This document shows positions 54,353 through 63,554 of a DNA stretch of 64,000 nucleotides, in pieces. Position numbers and translations under genes: made by a program. The stretch is from Cupriavidus pauculus. GTDB taxonomy: Bacteria > Pseudomonadota > Gammaproteobacteria > Burkholderiales > Burkholderiaceae. Under the pieces are notes generated by a model. It had not been told where the DNA came from. It saw nothing but the letters and a program-made list of their open reading frames with translations, and searched no databases. Position 1 is the first letter of the stretch; each line of letters opens with the position of its first letter. Location: the NCBI RefSeq assembly GCF_002858765.1, contig NZ_PJRP01000007.1:1-64000 (forward strand). Reading direction: 5' to 3'.

Positions 54353-54565
54353 CTAGAGGCAGCACCCCTTCTGCAGTTGAATCGGCGGACACTTCACCGT
54401 ACCGTAGGAACAAAACACACAACAGTCACCGTCCTTCGGTTGCAGTATGGCAGCGCAGTTTCCACACTCGTAGTAGTACTGACAAGCGTCCGTCGGCATG
54501 ACTTCCTTCCTTGCGAAGCCGCAGTGCGGACATGTAAGGATCGATTCGCGCAGAATTTCGCTCAT
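54353..54565 (-). CDS. GDCCVxC-motif cysteine-rich small protein
   Basis: 70 aa from ATG 54565. Two N-terminal CxxC pairs (LTCPHCGF and YECGNCAAIL) form a zinc-ribbon-like knuckle, and the motif GDCCVFCSYGTVKCPP ends with KGCC. The GDCCVxC signature defines a small family that in some bacteria contains selenocysteine; here all positions are cysteine. A role in metal or mercury handling has been suggested for such proteins, but none is established. It lies just downstream of the Crp/Fnr gene on the same strand. Confidence 0.85.
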   Translation of the reverse strand: MSEILRESILTCPHCGFARKEVMPTDACQYYYECGNCAAILQPKDGDCCVFCSYGTVKCPPIQLQKGCCL

Positions 54566-54626
54566 GGCTGTTGGACCACGGTCAACAGCCGTGGCCGCTG
54601 AAATTTGGAGAGCCTGCCGGGTTCCC

Positions 54627-55346
54627 TCAGATCGCTTGCAAGTCGGGGAGAAGGCGATCGAACTCCTGTTTGACAACCGAGTAGCACTCGCACACGCGAG
54701 CCTCCAGGCCTGGTCGATTCAGTACGTCAATAGACCCGTGGTGATAACGAATCAGGCCCGCCTCCTGCAGTTTCAGCGCTGCCGCAGTCACGCCCGCCCT
54801 TCGCACGCCGAGCATGTTGGCAATCAGCTCTTGCGTCATGCGCAGTTTGTTGGTCGGCAAGCGATCCAGGCTCAGCAATAGCCAGCGGCAAAGCTGCTGA
54901 TCGATGGAGTGATGGCGGTTACAGACGGCGGTCTGCGCCATCTGCGTAATCAGCGCCTGTGTATAGCGAAGGAGCAGCCGCTGCATTGGACCACCACGGT
55001 TAAACTCGGCTTTCATTGCAGTACCGCCGAGCATGAAGCCGGCTCCCCCACTCTGTACGACTGCGCGGCTCGGCATGGTTTCTCCACCCATGAAGAGAGC
55101 GATTCCGACGACGCCTTCATTTCCTACGATGGCGATTTCGGCCGACGAGCCGTTTTCCATCACGTAGAGCAAGGACACGATCGACGTGGTTGGGAAAAAA
55201 GCATAGTCCAGGTGGTCGCCGGACTCGTAGATGGCACGCCCCAGCGGAAGATCGACGGGTACAAGTTGTGCCGATAGGCGAGACCATTCTGCCTCCGGCA
55301 GAACGGACAAGAGATGATTCCCGCGCGGGACTCCTAAGGAACGCAT
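54627..55346 (-). CDS. Crp/Fnr-family transcriptional regulator
   Basis: 239 aa from ATG 55346, with GGAGGAAG upstream. The N-terminal cyclic-nucleotide-like barrel reads LPLGRAIYESGDHLDYAFFP, NGSSAEIAIVGNEGVVGIAL; the canonical FGE of cAMP-binding Crp is missing. The C-terminal winged helix is KLRMTQELIANMLGVRRAGV then TAAALKLQEAGLIRYHHG. It belongs to the Crp-like group without iron-sulfur cysteines at the N-terminus. The effector is unknown. It may be transcribed together with the GDCCVxC gene downstream. Confidence 0.92.
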   Translation of the reverse strand: MRSLGVPRGNHLLSVLPEAEWSRLSAQLVPVDLPLGRAIYESGDHLDYAFFPTTSIVSLLYVMENGSSAEIAIVGNEGVVGIALFMGGETMPSRAVVQSGGAGFMLGGTAMKAEFNRGGPMQRLLLRYTQALITQMAQTAVCNRHHSIDQQLCRWLLLSLDRLPTNKLRMTQELIANMLGVRRAGVTAAALKLQEAGLIRYHHGSIDVLNRPGLEARVCECYSVVKQEFDRLLPDLQAI

Positions 55347-55650
55347 ATCTCGCTTCCTCCGAGCAATCTTGCGCTGCGATGGCGAAACGCGGCACAAAAT
55401 AAAGACTGCTAAGCATCGCATTTCAATATAGACCGTCAGATGGAATCAGGAGTGGATCCAGCGCCATTCGTATGGCGCAACATGGCTAATATGGCACCTC
55501 TGGCACCGCGAGACCCTACAGCTTGCGCGATAGCGTACCGACAGGTCTCAGCCCCCCTTCTATCGTCACACCATTGCGTCACTGCGGACGCGCGTTTGAT
55601 GTGTGCGCGAACTCCGACATCGCCCGGTGCGCAGGAATATGGAGGGCTCC
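55347..55650. other. Divergent promoter region
   Basis: These 304 bases separate the Crp/Fnr gene (minus) from the small gene at 55651 (plus). No coding content or clear hairpin is seen; it presumably holds both promoters. Confidence 0.4.
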
Positions 55651-55992
55651 ATGTATCACCAGCACACAGGTCATAGCGTGATTCTCTTTCCGGCCTCGGA
55701 TGGCGGTTGGTGCTTCGCCGAGGTGGACGGCGCATCGGTCTATCGCTTTGGCCCCTTCGATTCTCACCAAACCGTCGACGAGCTCGTCTCAGTCTTGTTT
55801 CCCGAAGTCCACAGAGTGGAATTAAGGGATGTATCCGAGGCACTGGACGACGACGCTCTGATGATCCGCGGGAATGCGGAGCTAGTGGCAAAGAGTAGTT
55901 GCACACCACCACGCCAGGACGGGGCACACACTCATGTGGATGACCACGACACGACCGAGAAGGGCACCGTTGACAACCGGTTCGCCCCGTAG
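55651..55992 (+). CDS. Small hypothetical protein (113 aa)
   Basis: ATG 55651 with GGAGGG 4 bases upstream; an ATG at 55639 is possible. The product starts MYHQHTGHSVILFPASDGGW, then FAEVDGASVYRFGPFDSHQT and VDELVSVLFPEVHRVEL, indicating a compact alpha/beta fold. The last 40 residues are polar and histidine/aspartate-rich (HTHVDDHDTT) and may bind metal or be disordered. I do not recognise it. It is divergent from the Crp/Fnr gene. Confidence 0.6.
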   Translation: MYHQHTGHSVILFPASDGGWCFAEVDGASVYRFGPFDSHQTVDELVSVLFPEVHRVELRDVSEALDDDALMIRGNAELVAKSSCTPPRQDGAHTHVDDHDTTEKGTVDNRFAP

Positions 55993-56860
55993 GCGCAAAC
56001 TTCGCGGAGCGGCCTTCCAACGCTGCCTCGTTGTCTCTGTGGGCCCTTAGCTTTCCGGTAAGTCTCGGAGACTACCTTGGACAACTGGACCAAGGTGAGC
56101 GGCGAAGTGCTGCACGGCTAGGGACATTTTCCCGCTCTCCCCGTCGTTGCCCAGGGACGGGCGCAGATCTTCAGCAGTTCGCCCACCGGGGGCGATTGCT
56201 GCTCCGGAAGCTGGAAGTCGAGCGCAGGTTCTGAGTACCCAACGGGGGATCAGCGACGCCCAGCGCGACGGGACCGCGTTGCACACTGGGCCTGTCACGC
56301 GCCGAGGTGTCATAGCAACCGAATCGACTTCAGCGCACTACTACGACCAGTCGACTAATGGAACTGCGCCGTACCCATATATCGTCGCGCCATACATCCA
56401 GGTGCCTGGTTTTGGGCCGCACCCAAATCCTCCGCGCCCCACACCGTACGCGAGATAGATTACGCGATGATCGGGGTCGGCGCAGCATTCTGGGTCTCTG
56501 GGGCGAACGGACCGACATGCCGATCTGAGCGCGCTATTTCTTGCCGTGAACGCTCGCCCACGACCGCCCTCCAGTTCGTTCGGTTAGGGTAACCTCGCGT
56601 TCGATGCACCGCTTTGCGCCTCCCCCTTTTCCGAGCTCTTGCCCGCGATACCCCGTCCGGAGCCATCTTTCTTGCCGGGATCACGCGTTAGCGGGGGCAT
56701 TAATATGCCGCAAAAGTCATATAGCATAAGTAGCAGCTTGCTTATTAAAACGCTACGTTCAGCGCGGTAAATAAATCAAAAATCTCATCTTCCGTCTCTT
56801 GTCGCACTTTCGGCAAAAGCCTACTCTTGGTCAATGCACTGCGACCTTTCGGGGAAGGCC
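55993..56860. other. Long intergenic region, no gene supported
   Basis: Frames here are proline/arginine- or tyrosine-rich without ribosome sites. Bases 56700-56800 are markedly AT-rich (repeated TAAATAAATC-like text) and probably hold the promoter of the response regulator at 56861. Confidence 0.45.
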
Positions 56861-57475
56861 ATGTCCGCTTCGGTCATTATCGTGGACGACGATGACAGCG
56901 TTCGCGCTGACCTGACGCAGCTCCTCAGGATCCGTGGATATCACACGCGACAGTTTGCCTCCGCCGAGGCGTGTCGCGATTTACTGGCCTCGGCAGCCTG
57001 GCCCGCATGTATCGTGACGGAGTTGCGCTTACCAGGGATGGATGGTCTAGCGTTGCAGAGCGCGCTGGCTTCCCGATTTCCCTTCATTGTGCTAACCGGC
57101 TATGCGGACGTGCCAACTGCGGTCGCAACCCTGCTCGGCGGAGCCATCGAGTTTCTGGAAAAACCGGTGATGGAGGAGCGCCTGCTCGCTGCGGTGGACA
57201 AGGGGCTGGCGCTGGCACAAGCCACACACACATACAATCAGGCGGCAGCGGAGCTTCAGCGCAAATTTGGCCAACTGACACCGCGAGAGCAAGAGGTAAT
57301 GTCCCTTGTGACCACTGGCATGCGCAACAAGGAGATCGCTATGCACCTTGGAACCGCAGAAAAGACCATCAAAGTTCATCGTGCGCACATCATGCAAAAG
57401 CTAAACCTCGAATCCCTTGCAGAAATGGTTCGATGCGCCGACCAGCTTGGCATGGCCCCTATCCGGCCCACATAA
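56861..57475 (+). CDS. FixJ-like response regulator with Glu at the phospho-acceptor site
   Basis: 204 aa from ATG 56861 with GGGGAAGG just upstream. The receiver domain has the acidic pocket (VIIVDDDDSVRAD), the switch Thr in FIVLTGYADVPTAV and the Lys in FLEKPV. The phospho-acceptor Asp is replaced: IVTELRLPGMDG has Glu54 (codon GAG at 57020-57022), exactly where FixJ-type proteins have Asp54. A LuxR-type DNA-binding domain follows (LTPREQEVMSLVTTGMRNKE, IAMHLGTAEKTIKVHRAHIM). The protein may be permanently active-like. No histidine kinase is nearby. Confidence 0.93.
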   Translation: MSASVIIVDDDDSVRADLTQLLRIRGYHTRQFASAEACRDLLASAAWPACIVTELRLPGMDGLALQSALASRFPFIVLTGYADVPTAVATLLGGAIEFLEKPVMEERLLAAVDKGLALAQATHTYNQAAAELQRKFGQLTPREQEVMSLVTTGMRNKEIAMHLGTAEKTIKVHRAHIMQKLNLESLAEMVRCADQLGMAPIRPT

Positions 57476-57904
57476 CGCATGGGTGCTTGCGGCCGTGCAA
57501 TGGGCACAGGAAAGCAGGCGAACGTGTAACGGATCGCCTGCAGCGATTCGTCATTCCGAGATCGCCGGTAGCAGTGGCGTCCACCCGCGAAGTCGGCTGT
57601 GTCTAGCAAAGCGGACGACATCCGCAAGCGTGCTACAGTGAATGCCTGCACTCAGAGCGCGAATGCCACTTGAGTGAATTCCCGCGCGTTCGCAGGGTTG
57701 GGCCTTCCCGTTTCAAAGTGATTTGGCACGTTACAGGCAACAGATCGGGGCCGCACGTACGGCAAGAGACTTTCTGGCCGACCAAATACCGAATCTGGCT
57801 GATCTTTAGGGCGAAACGCCTACAGCACCCGAGCCATCCCGTCTTCCGTAGCTACGTCCCACATTAAGCACTGCGTGGGTTTTCCATCTTCCCACAGAGT
57901 GCTT
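57476..57904. other. Intergenic region, no feature supported
   Basis: A 65-codon frame at 57670-57867 with a TTG start has no ribosome site and arginine-rich text, so it was not called. Nothing else is recognised. Confidence 0.4.
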
Positions 57905-58780
57905 ATGATCCGTCGCCCCAAGTTTCCAAGCAATGGACTGTCCACGGTACTACAGCTGTTTTCCATGCTACCGCTGTCCGCCGCGCATGTAACAGGACGT
58001 TTGCTTGGGCGGCTTGTCTACGCCGTTCCAGGCGGATACAGGCGACACCTACAGCGTAACGCCGCTCAGGCTGGCTTCGATGACCCCGTCTTTGCCCGCC
58101 AGGCCGCGGGCGAGACCGGTGCCATGATGACTGAGCTTGCGCGCGTGTGGTACCACAGTGAACGCAGTCTGGAGCAGGTCGTCTGCGAGGACTGGGCGGT
58201 GATTGAGGATGCGCTGGCCGAAGGCCGCGGCCTCATCATGCTGACACCGCATCTTGGGTGTTTCGAGCTGGCGGCGCGTTACGCCGCCGAGCGCATCTCC
58301 CTGACGATCATGTTCCGTCCGCATCGCAAGGCCTACCTCCACGATTTACTCCTGTCCGTACGCTGCAACTCGAAACTGAAGGCGGTTCCGGCCACGGCAC
58401 AAGGCGTCCGTGCCTTTGTGCGCGCGTTGAGGCAAGGCGAGGCGGTGGGACTGCTGCCCGATCAAGCGCCCAAAGGTGACGGGGTATGGGTACCGTTCTT
58501 TGGCCGCATGGCTTACACAATTACGCTGCCAGGAAAGCTGGCCACACAAACCGGTGCGCCGCTGATCGTAGCCGCTGGAGAACGCCTTCCAGGTGGACGT
58601 GGTTGGCGCATGCACGTGAAGCGCCTGACGGGGCCGCTGCCTGACACCGTCGAAGCGCAAGCGGCATGGATCAATGTCGAACTGGAGGAAATGATTCGAC
58701 GATTCCCCTCACAGTATCTGTGGGGTTACAACCGTTTTAAGGTTCCGTCCGGTGTGCCGTTACCAGACGCCACTTCGTAA
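57905..58780 (+). CDS. Lipid A biosynthesis acyltransferase (LpxL/HtrB family)
   Basis: 291 aa from ATG 57905 (MIRRPKFPSNGLSTVLQLF). An N-terminal hydrophobic segment anchors it in the inner membrane. The catalytic HX4E motif is HLGCFE in TPHLGCFELAARYAAE; MFRPHRKAYLHDLL and GLLPDQAPKGDGVWVPFFGR are conserved blocks. It transfers a secondary acyl chain to lipid A, or to a related lipid such as ornithine lipid. It stands alone, away from the core lpx genes, so it may be an accessory copy. Confidence 0.92.
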   Translation: MIRRPKFPSNGLSTVLQLFSMLPLSAAHVTGRLLGRLVYAVPGGYRRHLQRNAAQAGFDDPVFARQAAGETGAMMTELARVWYHSERSLEQVVCEDWAVIEDALAEGRGLIMLTPHLGCFELAARYAAERISLTIMFRPHRKAYLHDLLLSVRCNSKLKAVPATAQGVRAFVRALRQGEAVGLLPDQAPKGDGVWVPFFGRMAYTITLPGKLATQTGAPLIVAAGERLPGGRGWRMHVKRLTGPLPDTVEAQAAWINVELEEMIRRFPSQYLWGYNRFKVPSGVPLPDATS

Positions 58781-58923
58781 CCGGCTGCGAAGCGGCCGTG
58801 CCAAGGAATCAGTAATCGACGCACTTCGCCGGTTCGCGAGTCAGAGACTCCAACACCTAGCAGCGACGGATTGAATCTTCACGCTATGGGCGATCGGTGA
58901 AGGAACGATCCGTTGCTTTAGCC

Positions 58924-59922
58924 CTACCGGTGTGCGGGCGAGTCCGAGGCAAACAGGTTCAGGCCGAGGCGCTCCGACAAAAACCGCATAACCAGTTGCC
59001 CTCGCACGCTATTGCCTGCAGTGTCCAGCGGCGGCGAGAAGGTTGCGACTGCGCCTTTGCCGGGGGCGATTGTGAGCATGCCGCCGCTCACACCGCTCTT
59101 TCCAGGGAGGCCCACGTCGTAGAGCCAGCTCCCGGAACGCTCGTAGAGCCCTGCCGTCGCCATCACCGCCAGCACGCGCGGGCAAGTCGTCGCACTCACC
59201 ACCTGCTGACCGGTGAGTGGGTGGACCCCGCCGCCCGCCAGGGTCGCACCCATGAATGCAAGGTCGCGAGCAGTCACCAGCAGCGAGCATTGCCGCGTAT
59301 AAACCTCGATTGCTTCATCCGGATCGCAGTAGAGACGGCCGTGCCCGCGCAGAAGGTGCGCCAGTCCAGCGTTTCGTTGGTTGGTGCCGGCCTCGGACTG
59401 AAACACGCGCTCGTCGCACTCAAGCTCGCGGCCCGCAAAACGGGACAAACTCTGGCGAACGTGTTGCCAACGGTCAGCGGCACCGATGCCGGGTACCAGA
59501 CTGGTGGTGGCGATGGCGCCGGCGTTCACCATCGGGTTGCTGGTGCCGTCGGCGCGTAATTCCGTCGCCATAATGGAATTGAATGGCAGCCCAGTGGCGT
59601 CCACTCCGAGCTGGGCGGCAGCCTCGGCCGCGCCAAGAGCATCGCATACCAGTGCGAATACGAAGGGCTTAGACACGCTCTGGATCGAGAAAGGCAGAGC
59701 CGCGTCGCCGATCATGAACGCGTCACCGTGGATATTGGCCACACAGATGCCAAAAGCAGATGCATCGGCTTCGGCCAGCGCCGGGATATAGTCGGCCACT
59801 TGGCCGCCTGCTTCCCCACGGATGTGCAAATAGGCCGCTTCAACCAGCGAGCGGATCTCATCCGGCCCTGGCAGGGTGCCAGTGGAGACAAAGCGTGCTG
59901 TCGGAATCGGCGGCGGGTTCAT
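58924..59922 (-). CDS. glsA: Glutaminase (GlsA)
   Basis: 332 aa. The serine-dependent beta-lactamase-like active site SVSKPFVF has the SxxK pair. Other conserved blocks are GLPFNSIMATELRADGTSNP, VNAGAIATTSLVPG, SEAGTNQRNAGLAHLL and the final GKSGVSGGMLTIAPGKGAVA. It hydrolyses glutamine to glutamate and ammonia. AGGAAA lies upstream of the ATG. It precedes nothing on its strand within 140 bases, and the metallopeptidase gene upstream is in the same direction with 21 bases between. Confidence 0.95.
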   Translation of the reverse strand: MNPPPIPTARFVSTGTLPGPDEIRSLVEAAYLHIRGEAGGQVADYIPALAEADASAFGICVANIHGDAFMIGDAALPFSIQSVSKPFVFALVCDALGAAEAAAQLGVDATGLPFNSIMATELRADGTSNPMVNAGAIATTSLVPGIGAADRWQHVRQSLSRFAGRELECDERVFQSEAGTNQRNAGLAHLLRGHGRLYCDPDEAIEVYTRQCSLLVTARDLAFMGATLAGGGVHPLTGQQVVSATTCPRVLAVMATAGLYERSGSWLYDVGLPGKSGVSGGMLTIAPGKGAVATFSPPLDTAGNSVRGQLVMRFLSERLGLNLFASDSPAHR

Positions 59923-59943
59923 GCCTATTTTCCTGTGCTGGCC

Positions 59944-61131
59944 TCATGCCAGCGCTCTGGTTTCATCGGGTCGATTTTCAGTCGTGTCATGGTTCTGCGC
60001 ATCGAAGACGATCATGTGTACGAGTTGCAGTTTGGCCACTACGGGTCTGGACATGATGAAGGGATAGAAATCCGGTTGCCCCATGCTGCGCGCCAGCTCG
60101 TTGAGGACCATAATCACCTCGATCCATGAGTTCATCAGTGATAGAAAGCTCGACGCGCCGGAATCATCTGGCGCGTACAGGTCTTCAATCGTGAACGGAG
60201 TCACCCTGCCATCGAGATCATCGGCTTCCAGCCCAAATCCAAGCGCAGTGCCCATGGTGTCGACTACATGCAAATAATGCGCCCAGGTCTCTGCCCAGTC
60301 CTCCCACGGATGCATCGTGGCGTAAGAAGAAATGTAGGAATCGGCCCAGCCTGCAGGTGGCCCGGATTCGTAATTGCGCTTCAGTGCCTCCGCATAGCTG
60401 GCACGCTCATCGCCGAAGAGCTGTCGGAACGGCTCAAGCCACTTTGTGTCGCGCACTAACAGATCCCAGTAGTAGTGACCGATCTCATGCCGGAAGTGCC
60501 CGAGCAACGTACGATAGGGCTCGTGGAGGTCGTGTTTGATCCTCTCACGCTTGACGTCGTCGGCCTCTTCGACATTCATGGTGATAAGACCGTTCGCATG
60601 GCCGGTCATCACTGCCGGCCCCCCTGAGGGCGAGCGCAATAAATCGAACATCACGCCTCGTTCGGGGTCATCCTCGACCTTGGACTTCACCGGAAGTCCA
60701 AGCGCGAGCAATTGCGCCACAAGACGCCGCTTCGCTACTTCAATTGCAGCCCAATAACGCGCGTTGTCAACGTCATCGAGATTCGGAATCGTGCGATTGA
60801 GACGGCAGGCAATACATAGCGAAGCAGGATCTTGCGCATCCAGCATCCAGTTGCACAGCGCCGGCGTTTCTCGATTGCCGCAGTATTTATAGACGCGATC
60901 GCTGCTGTCAGCGCTCAGCGTGTCAGGCTCGGGGCCAGGGTTAAGAGCGACCAGCGACAGGGTATCCGGTAGATAACCAAGCTGAGACTCGCAATTCAGA
61001 CACTGGGTGTTACGAAAGAAAATTGCCGTGCCGCAGCGGCAGTGGTACGCATGCGAGAGCCGCTCGCCTCTCTTCCGGAACTCCCGCTCCGAGGCCAGCC
61101 GGTTGGTGAGCGATTGGAACAGTCCCAGCAT
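59944..61131 (-). CDS. Zinc-ribbon, HExxH-type putative metallopeptidase
   Basis: 395 aa from ATG 61131 (MLGLFQSLTNRLASER) with GGGGA upstream; an upstream start at 61227 was rejected because that part looks non-coding. The N-terminus has a zinc ribbon (YHCRCGTAIFFRNTQCLNCE, then KYCGN, LCNWML, LCIACRLN). The catalytic motif is FRHEIGHYYWD, with a distal Glu likely in the segment HPWEDWAETWAHYLHV. It fits the putative zinc-binding metallopeptidase family of bacteria; substrates are unknown. It is followed by glsA. Confidence 0.9.
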   Translation of the reverse strand: MLGLFQSLTNRLASEREFRKRGERLSHAYHCRCGTAIFFRNTQCLNCESQLGYLPDTLSLVALNPGPEPDTLSADSSDRVYKYCGNRETPALCNWMLDAQDPASLCIACRLNRTIPNLDDVDNARYWAAIEVAKRRLVAQLLALGLPVKSKVEDDPERGVMFDLLRSPSGGPAVMTGHANGLITMNVEEADDVKRERIKHDLHEPYRTLLGHFRHEIGHYYWDLLVRDTKWLEPFRQLFGDERASYAEALKRNYESGPPAGWADSYISSYATMHPWEDWAETWAHYLHVVDTMGTALGFGLEADDLDGRVTPFTIEDLYAPDDSGASSFLSLMNSWIEVIMVLNELARSMGQPDFYPFIMSRPVVAKLQLVHMIVFDAQNHDTTENRPDETRALA

Positions 61132-61501
61132 GACATCCCCAGTGACGGCGGCCGACGTCGCCAAATTGTGAAGGTCGAGAGCGATATGACTGCACAAGCC
61201 GCTTGCGACACTTCGGATGAATCGCACTTAAAGCCAAGTATAGACAACACTCAGGGGTGGGCTTCCTCGGGAACCGCGAATCCTAACCACTATCACGTCC
61301 ATGGAGACCGCAGTCTCGGAATCGCCGGCCCAGCGGCCGATAAGAGTGCGCTTGATCAAGATGCCCGCCCTCCAATCCTCTGCTGTCACTGAAAGCAAGG
61401 GCCGTGGCACGGAAAGTAAAGGTCGATTTCCCCGCAAGGCGTACCTTGAAATTTCCAGCAAGTCCGTCTCAGCGATCCTCTGAGACCATAGGAGCACGAA
61501 A

Positions 61502-63040
61502 ATGGCTGCGGCAAGTATGACGATGAGCCGAGCTATCGATTACGGCCAGCGTCACCTAAGCCTGAATGTCCGACGCGGTCTCCTCTTGTTCTTCCTGCTC
61601 ATCCAGGCGGCATCCATCGGTGCCTACCTGACGCTTGACCGCGCGCGCATCGAGACTGACACCGCGCGCATCCTGCGCAACACCGCCTTACTGAGGGCGG
61701 AACAGTTCGATGCCAGGCTACAGGCCATGCGCTACCAGTTGCATGTTGTCGGCGAGGCCGTGCTGCTTAACCGCAGCGTCCCCCTCGCCAACGCCGAGCC
61801 TTTCCTCGCGCAGGAACTTGCCCATGGCTGGTTGGACGCGATGCTCATTACGAACGCAGACGGCGACATCGTCGTCTCGAGCGGTGACTTCCCGATCGAC
61901 AAGGCCCTGGACGGTACCGAACACTCGCTCGACAGTGTTTGGAATACCATGAAAGAGCTTCGCAGACCGGACGTGAATGAGAGACTATTCTTTTGGCGGG
62001 GCAATGGAAGCGATTCGCATTTCAGGGGCTTCCTTACCTATAGCGCGGTGCACGACGCGGACGGTCGCTACCTGGGCGGCGTGGTTGGCTATCTCGCCAA
62101 TTCCACTCTGGAACAGCAGTACCTCCAAATCGGGACCCGGGGTTTTGACCTCGGCACCGGAGGCTTCGTAGCGGTGCTCGACCGAGACAGCGGTTCCGTG
62201 CTCGCGCGGATGGGCGGATACCCGCCCCTTCCAGGTCATGCAGACGCGTCCGCCGCAATTGAGGTGGCCCTGGCCGCCGATACAGCCCTGCAAGCCCACC
62301 GATTCGTCTCCCCCATCGACGGTGTGCGTCGGCAAGGCGTGTTCCTCAACATCAACCGGGGAAAATGGGTGCTGGTGGTGGCCGCATCGGATAGCGCCTT
62401 CCTGCATGGCTGGCGACTGCGCGGGTGGCTGGGCGCTGGTGCGTTTCTCGCCATGGCTTACCTGCAGTGGATGCTGCTGCATTATGCGAATGACAAGTTC
62501 CTGCAACGCGAACGCCTGACCCGGCTGGCCCTGCACGATCCCTTGACGGATCTGGCGAATCGTCGTCGCTTCGACGAGTGGGTCCGGGTCGCCCGCAATC
62601 AGGCGAATCGCCTTGGTGTACCGCTGTGCGTGTTGTCCTTCGACCTGGACTTCTTCAAGAGGGTGAATGACACGTACGGACATGACGGTGGCGATGCCGT
62701 CCTCAAGCACGTGGCCCACCTGCTGCGCAGCTCCCTGCGTGAAGGGGACATTGCCGCTCGCTTTGGGGGCGAAGAATTTGTCGCTGCCCTGGCCCATACT
62801 TCCCTGGAGGGAGCCGCGGAGACTGCCGAACGCATTCGCGCCAGCATTGCCGCCGAGCCTGTGAAGTTCAACGGCCAGACCATTGCGATCACCACCAGCG
62901 TCGGCGTCGCTCAGATGACGCCGGCTGAACTGGCAGCCAGCGACAGCATAGAGATTGCACTCGCCCGCGCCGACCAGGCGCTGTATCAGTCCAAGAGAAA
63001 TGGCCGCAACCAGGTCTCTGTGGCCCCCCATGACCAGTGA
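61502..63040 (+). CDS. Membrane diguanylate cyclase (sensor plus GGEEF domain)
   Basis: 512 aa; AGGAG lies 7 bases upstream of the ATG. Membrane span 1 is about residues 26-44, a periplasmic sensor of about 250 residues (double-Cache-like; DAMLITNADGDIVVSSGDFP) follows, and span 2 lies near residues 305-325. The C-terminal GGDEF domain starts LTRLALHDPLTDLANRRRFD and has FDLDFFKRVNDTYGHDGGD and the active signature ARFGGEEFV. The inhibitory RxxD site (REGD) lies exactly five residues before GGEEF, so feedback by c-di-GMP is expected. It would make c-di-GMP in response to a periplasmic signal. Confidence 0.95.
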   Translation: MAAASMTMSRAIDYGQRHLSLNVRRGLLLFFLLIQAASIGAYLTLDRARIETDTARILRNTALLRAEQFDARLQAMRYQLHVVGEAVLLNRSVPLANAEPFLAQELAHGWLDAMLITNADGDIVVSSGDFPIDKALDGTEHSLDSVWNTMKELRRPDVNERLFFWRGNGSDSHFRGFLTYSAVHDADGRYLGGVVGYLANSTLEQQYLQIGTRGFDLGTGGFVAVLDRDSGSVLARMGGYPPLPGHADASAAIEVALAADTALQAHRFVSPIDGVRRQGVFLNINRGKWVLVVAASDSAFLHGWRLRGWLGAGAFLAMAYLQWMLLHYANDKFLQRERLTRLALHDPLTDLANRRRFDEWVRVARNQANRLGVPLCVLSFDLDFFKRVNDTYGHDGGDAVLKHVAHLLRSSLREGDIAARFGGEEFVAALAHTSLEGAAETAERIRASIAAEPVKFNGQTIAITTSVGVAQMTPAELAASDSIEIALARADQALYQSKRNGRNQVSVAPHDQ

Positions 63041-63554
63041 CTGTGAGGAAGCATGGCTGACATCGCACACAATTTCCCTGCGGCACTGAACGTCTCGGAA
63101 CCACCACTTCCCAGACTACCCAGCGGGCCCTCAGTATGGGTTCAGAACGATCCCTCAAGGCGCCCATCGATGAAGCGCCGAAACAAAGCCGCCGGCGATA
63201 GCCGGCGGGTGTCAACAGCTCGATAAATGAATCGGTCCAGGGTACGCCCGATCCATTCGCGACCGCGTGAGTTTTGCCCGTGGTGAAGTTGCGCGATGGC
63301 AGGTAGTGCCGCTGCGCCCAGAATACCGGAAAGCACGACAGGTGATAGAACGAAGTGAAGTGACCCTGAGTTCGCTTTATGAGATTGAGCGAATCCTACT
63401 GCCTGCGCCCAGGCCCTGGTCCACGCTCTCGGGATGCCGGACAGCTACGGCGAGAACGGATCGCGCGTTGATCGGTCGTGGCGGCGGCACCTAAAGCAGC
63501 AGGCATGGCGTAGGCAGTGGGACCGGCAAATCAGCCTGTGATCTTGCCGTGAGC
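63041..63554. other. Intergenic region, no gene supported
   Basis: A minus-strand frame at 63142-63336 ends RFIYRAVDTRRLSPAALFR-like text that looks somewhat protein-like, but it has no ribosome site and no family I recognise. Nothing else stands out in these 514 bases. Confidence 0.4.

Noticed and set aside
61985-63070. 361-codon minus-strand frame
   Set aside because: Antisense to the diguanylate cyclase with an intact GGEEF site.
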